This document shows positions 63,865 through 64,000 of a stretch of DNA of 64,000 nt, one piece after another (within the stretch, counting starts at the first letter, position 1; each line of letters opens with the position of its first letter). The DNA is taken from NCBI RefSeq assembly GCF_003610805.1, contig NZ_RAPF01000002.1:124001-188000 (forward strand), given 5' to 3'. Made by a program: the position numbers and the translations under genes. The notes under the pieces are model-generated. The model was not told the DNA's origin, did no database searches, and worked only from the letters and a program-made list of their open reading frames with translations. The DNA comes from Altericroceibacterium spongiae (GTDB lineage Bacteria; Pseudomonadota; Alphaproteobacteria; Sphingomonadales; Sphingomonadaceae).

Positions 63865-64000
63865 TTACGGATAGCGCAGCGTGATCTTGGTGCCGAGATT
63901 GGTCTTGCCGATATTCAGCCGGACCGAACTGAAGGTCGGAATTCCTGCCAGAGTGGAGGGATTATTGGTAAAACCGAACCCTTCGGTCGGCAGACCCAGC
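63865..64000 (-). CDS. DUF2141 protein, C-terminal end
   Basis: 44 codons run in from the right edge to a TAA at 63865. The end reads LGLPTEGFGFTNNPSTLAG and then FSSVRLNIGKTNLGTKITLR-YP, matching the closing G(F/Y)GFSNNP...PTF and final beta-strand of DUF2141 domain proteins, small exported proteins of unknown role. Start lies beyond the window. Confidence 0.75.
   Translation of the reverse strand, partial: LGLPTEGFGFTNNPSTLAGIPTFSSVRLNIGKTNLGTKITLRYP

Noticed and set aside
1-64000. CRISPR arrays, rRNA genes, insertion sequences with terminal repeats, replication origin.
   Set aside because: None seen: no regularly spaced repeats, transposase motifs or clustered DnaA-like boxes were noticed on reading through; a computed search was not possible.

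Overview
The window looks like a chromosomal segment of an alphaproteobacterium, most likely of the order Sphingomonadales. The pointers are a large TonB-dependent receptor beside a secreted zinc protease and peptidases, a Slam-type lipoprotein exporter, the 3' end of a tRNA-Arg(CCG) of alphaproteobacterial type, and GC-rich coding throughout. The genus cannot be fixed from the sequence alone.

The window splits at about 26,490. A 45-base 3' piece of a tRNA-Arg(CCG) gene (26,444-26,488), running from the anticodon loop to CCA, sits upstream of an intact tyrosine integrase (24,902-26,251). This is the expected right-hand attachment site of an element that entered through a tRNA gene. I saw no intact tRNA-Arg to its left, so the element probably starts beyond base 1 and everything left of 26,490 is probably accessory DNA.

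Accessory part, left to right. (a) 1-9,129: a candidate ribosomally made, modified peptide (RiPP) locus. It has a 41-residue precursor-like peptide (6,537-6,662), a GrrM/OscB-like radical SAM/SPASM maturase, a UPF0489 peptide-arginase homologue coupled to a beta-helical membrane protein, a 2OG-Fe(II) oxygenase, a GMC-type flavin oxidoreductase, a VOC protein, a sulfotransferase and an unknown protein cut by the window edge. This enzyme set around a single-tryptophan, Arg-Arg-ending peptide is the most novel thing here. (b) 9,162-12,917: mobile-element debris: a HigBA-like toxin-antitoxin pair, an integrase missing its middle, a gene frameshifted by a 10-bp tandem duplication, a short hypothetical and an acetyltransferase with a doubtful 5' end. 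(c) 13,098-18,510: a Slam exporter next to its likely client, a TbpB-like surface lipoprotein, opposite a one-protein DNA-binding/kinase/TPR regulator; a 12-bp inverted repeat lies before the lipoprotein gene. (d) 18,577-24,691: a four-gene operon of AAA ATPase and subtilisin protease (IetAS type) followed by a HEPN-like and an AlbA_2 (Schlafen-type) protein, a likely extended anti-phage or plasmid-stability system.

Right of 26,490 the content is metabolic: a LysR regulator and gabT-gabD; an MscS channel; two tandem M20 amidohydrolases, a TonB receptor, an Lrp regulator and a secreted zinc protease, probably for peptide or N-acyl amino acid use; D-amino acid dehydrogenase, HbpS-like protein and malate synthase G; a fused 5-oxoprolinase/hydantoinase; an FUSC-like membrane protein; a sulfide/persulfide detoxification block (TauE, DUF442-SQR fusion, PmpB, PmpA, Blh) divergent from a peroxiredoxin and a cysteine-free ArsR regulator; an MFS efflux pump; a 2-oxoadipate dioxygenase (HglS family) convergent with another M20 hydrolase; a flippase; a diacylglycerol kinase fused by overlap to a Tam41-like nucleotidyltransferase; and the 3' end of a DUF2141 gene. 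No rRNA, intact tRNA, CRISPR array or replication origin was recognised.
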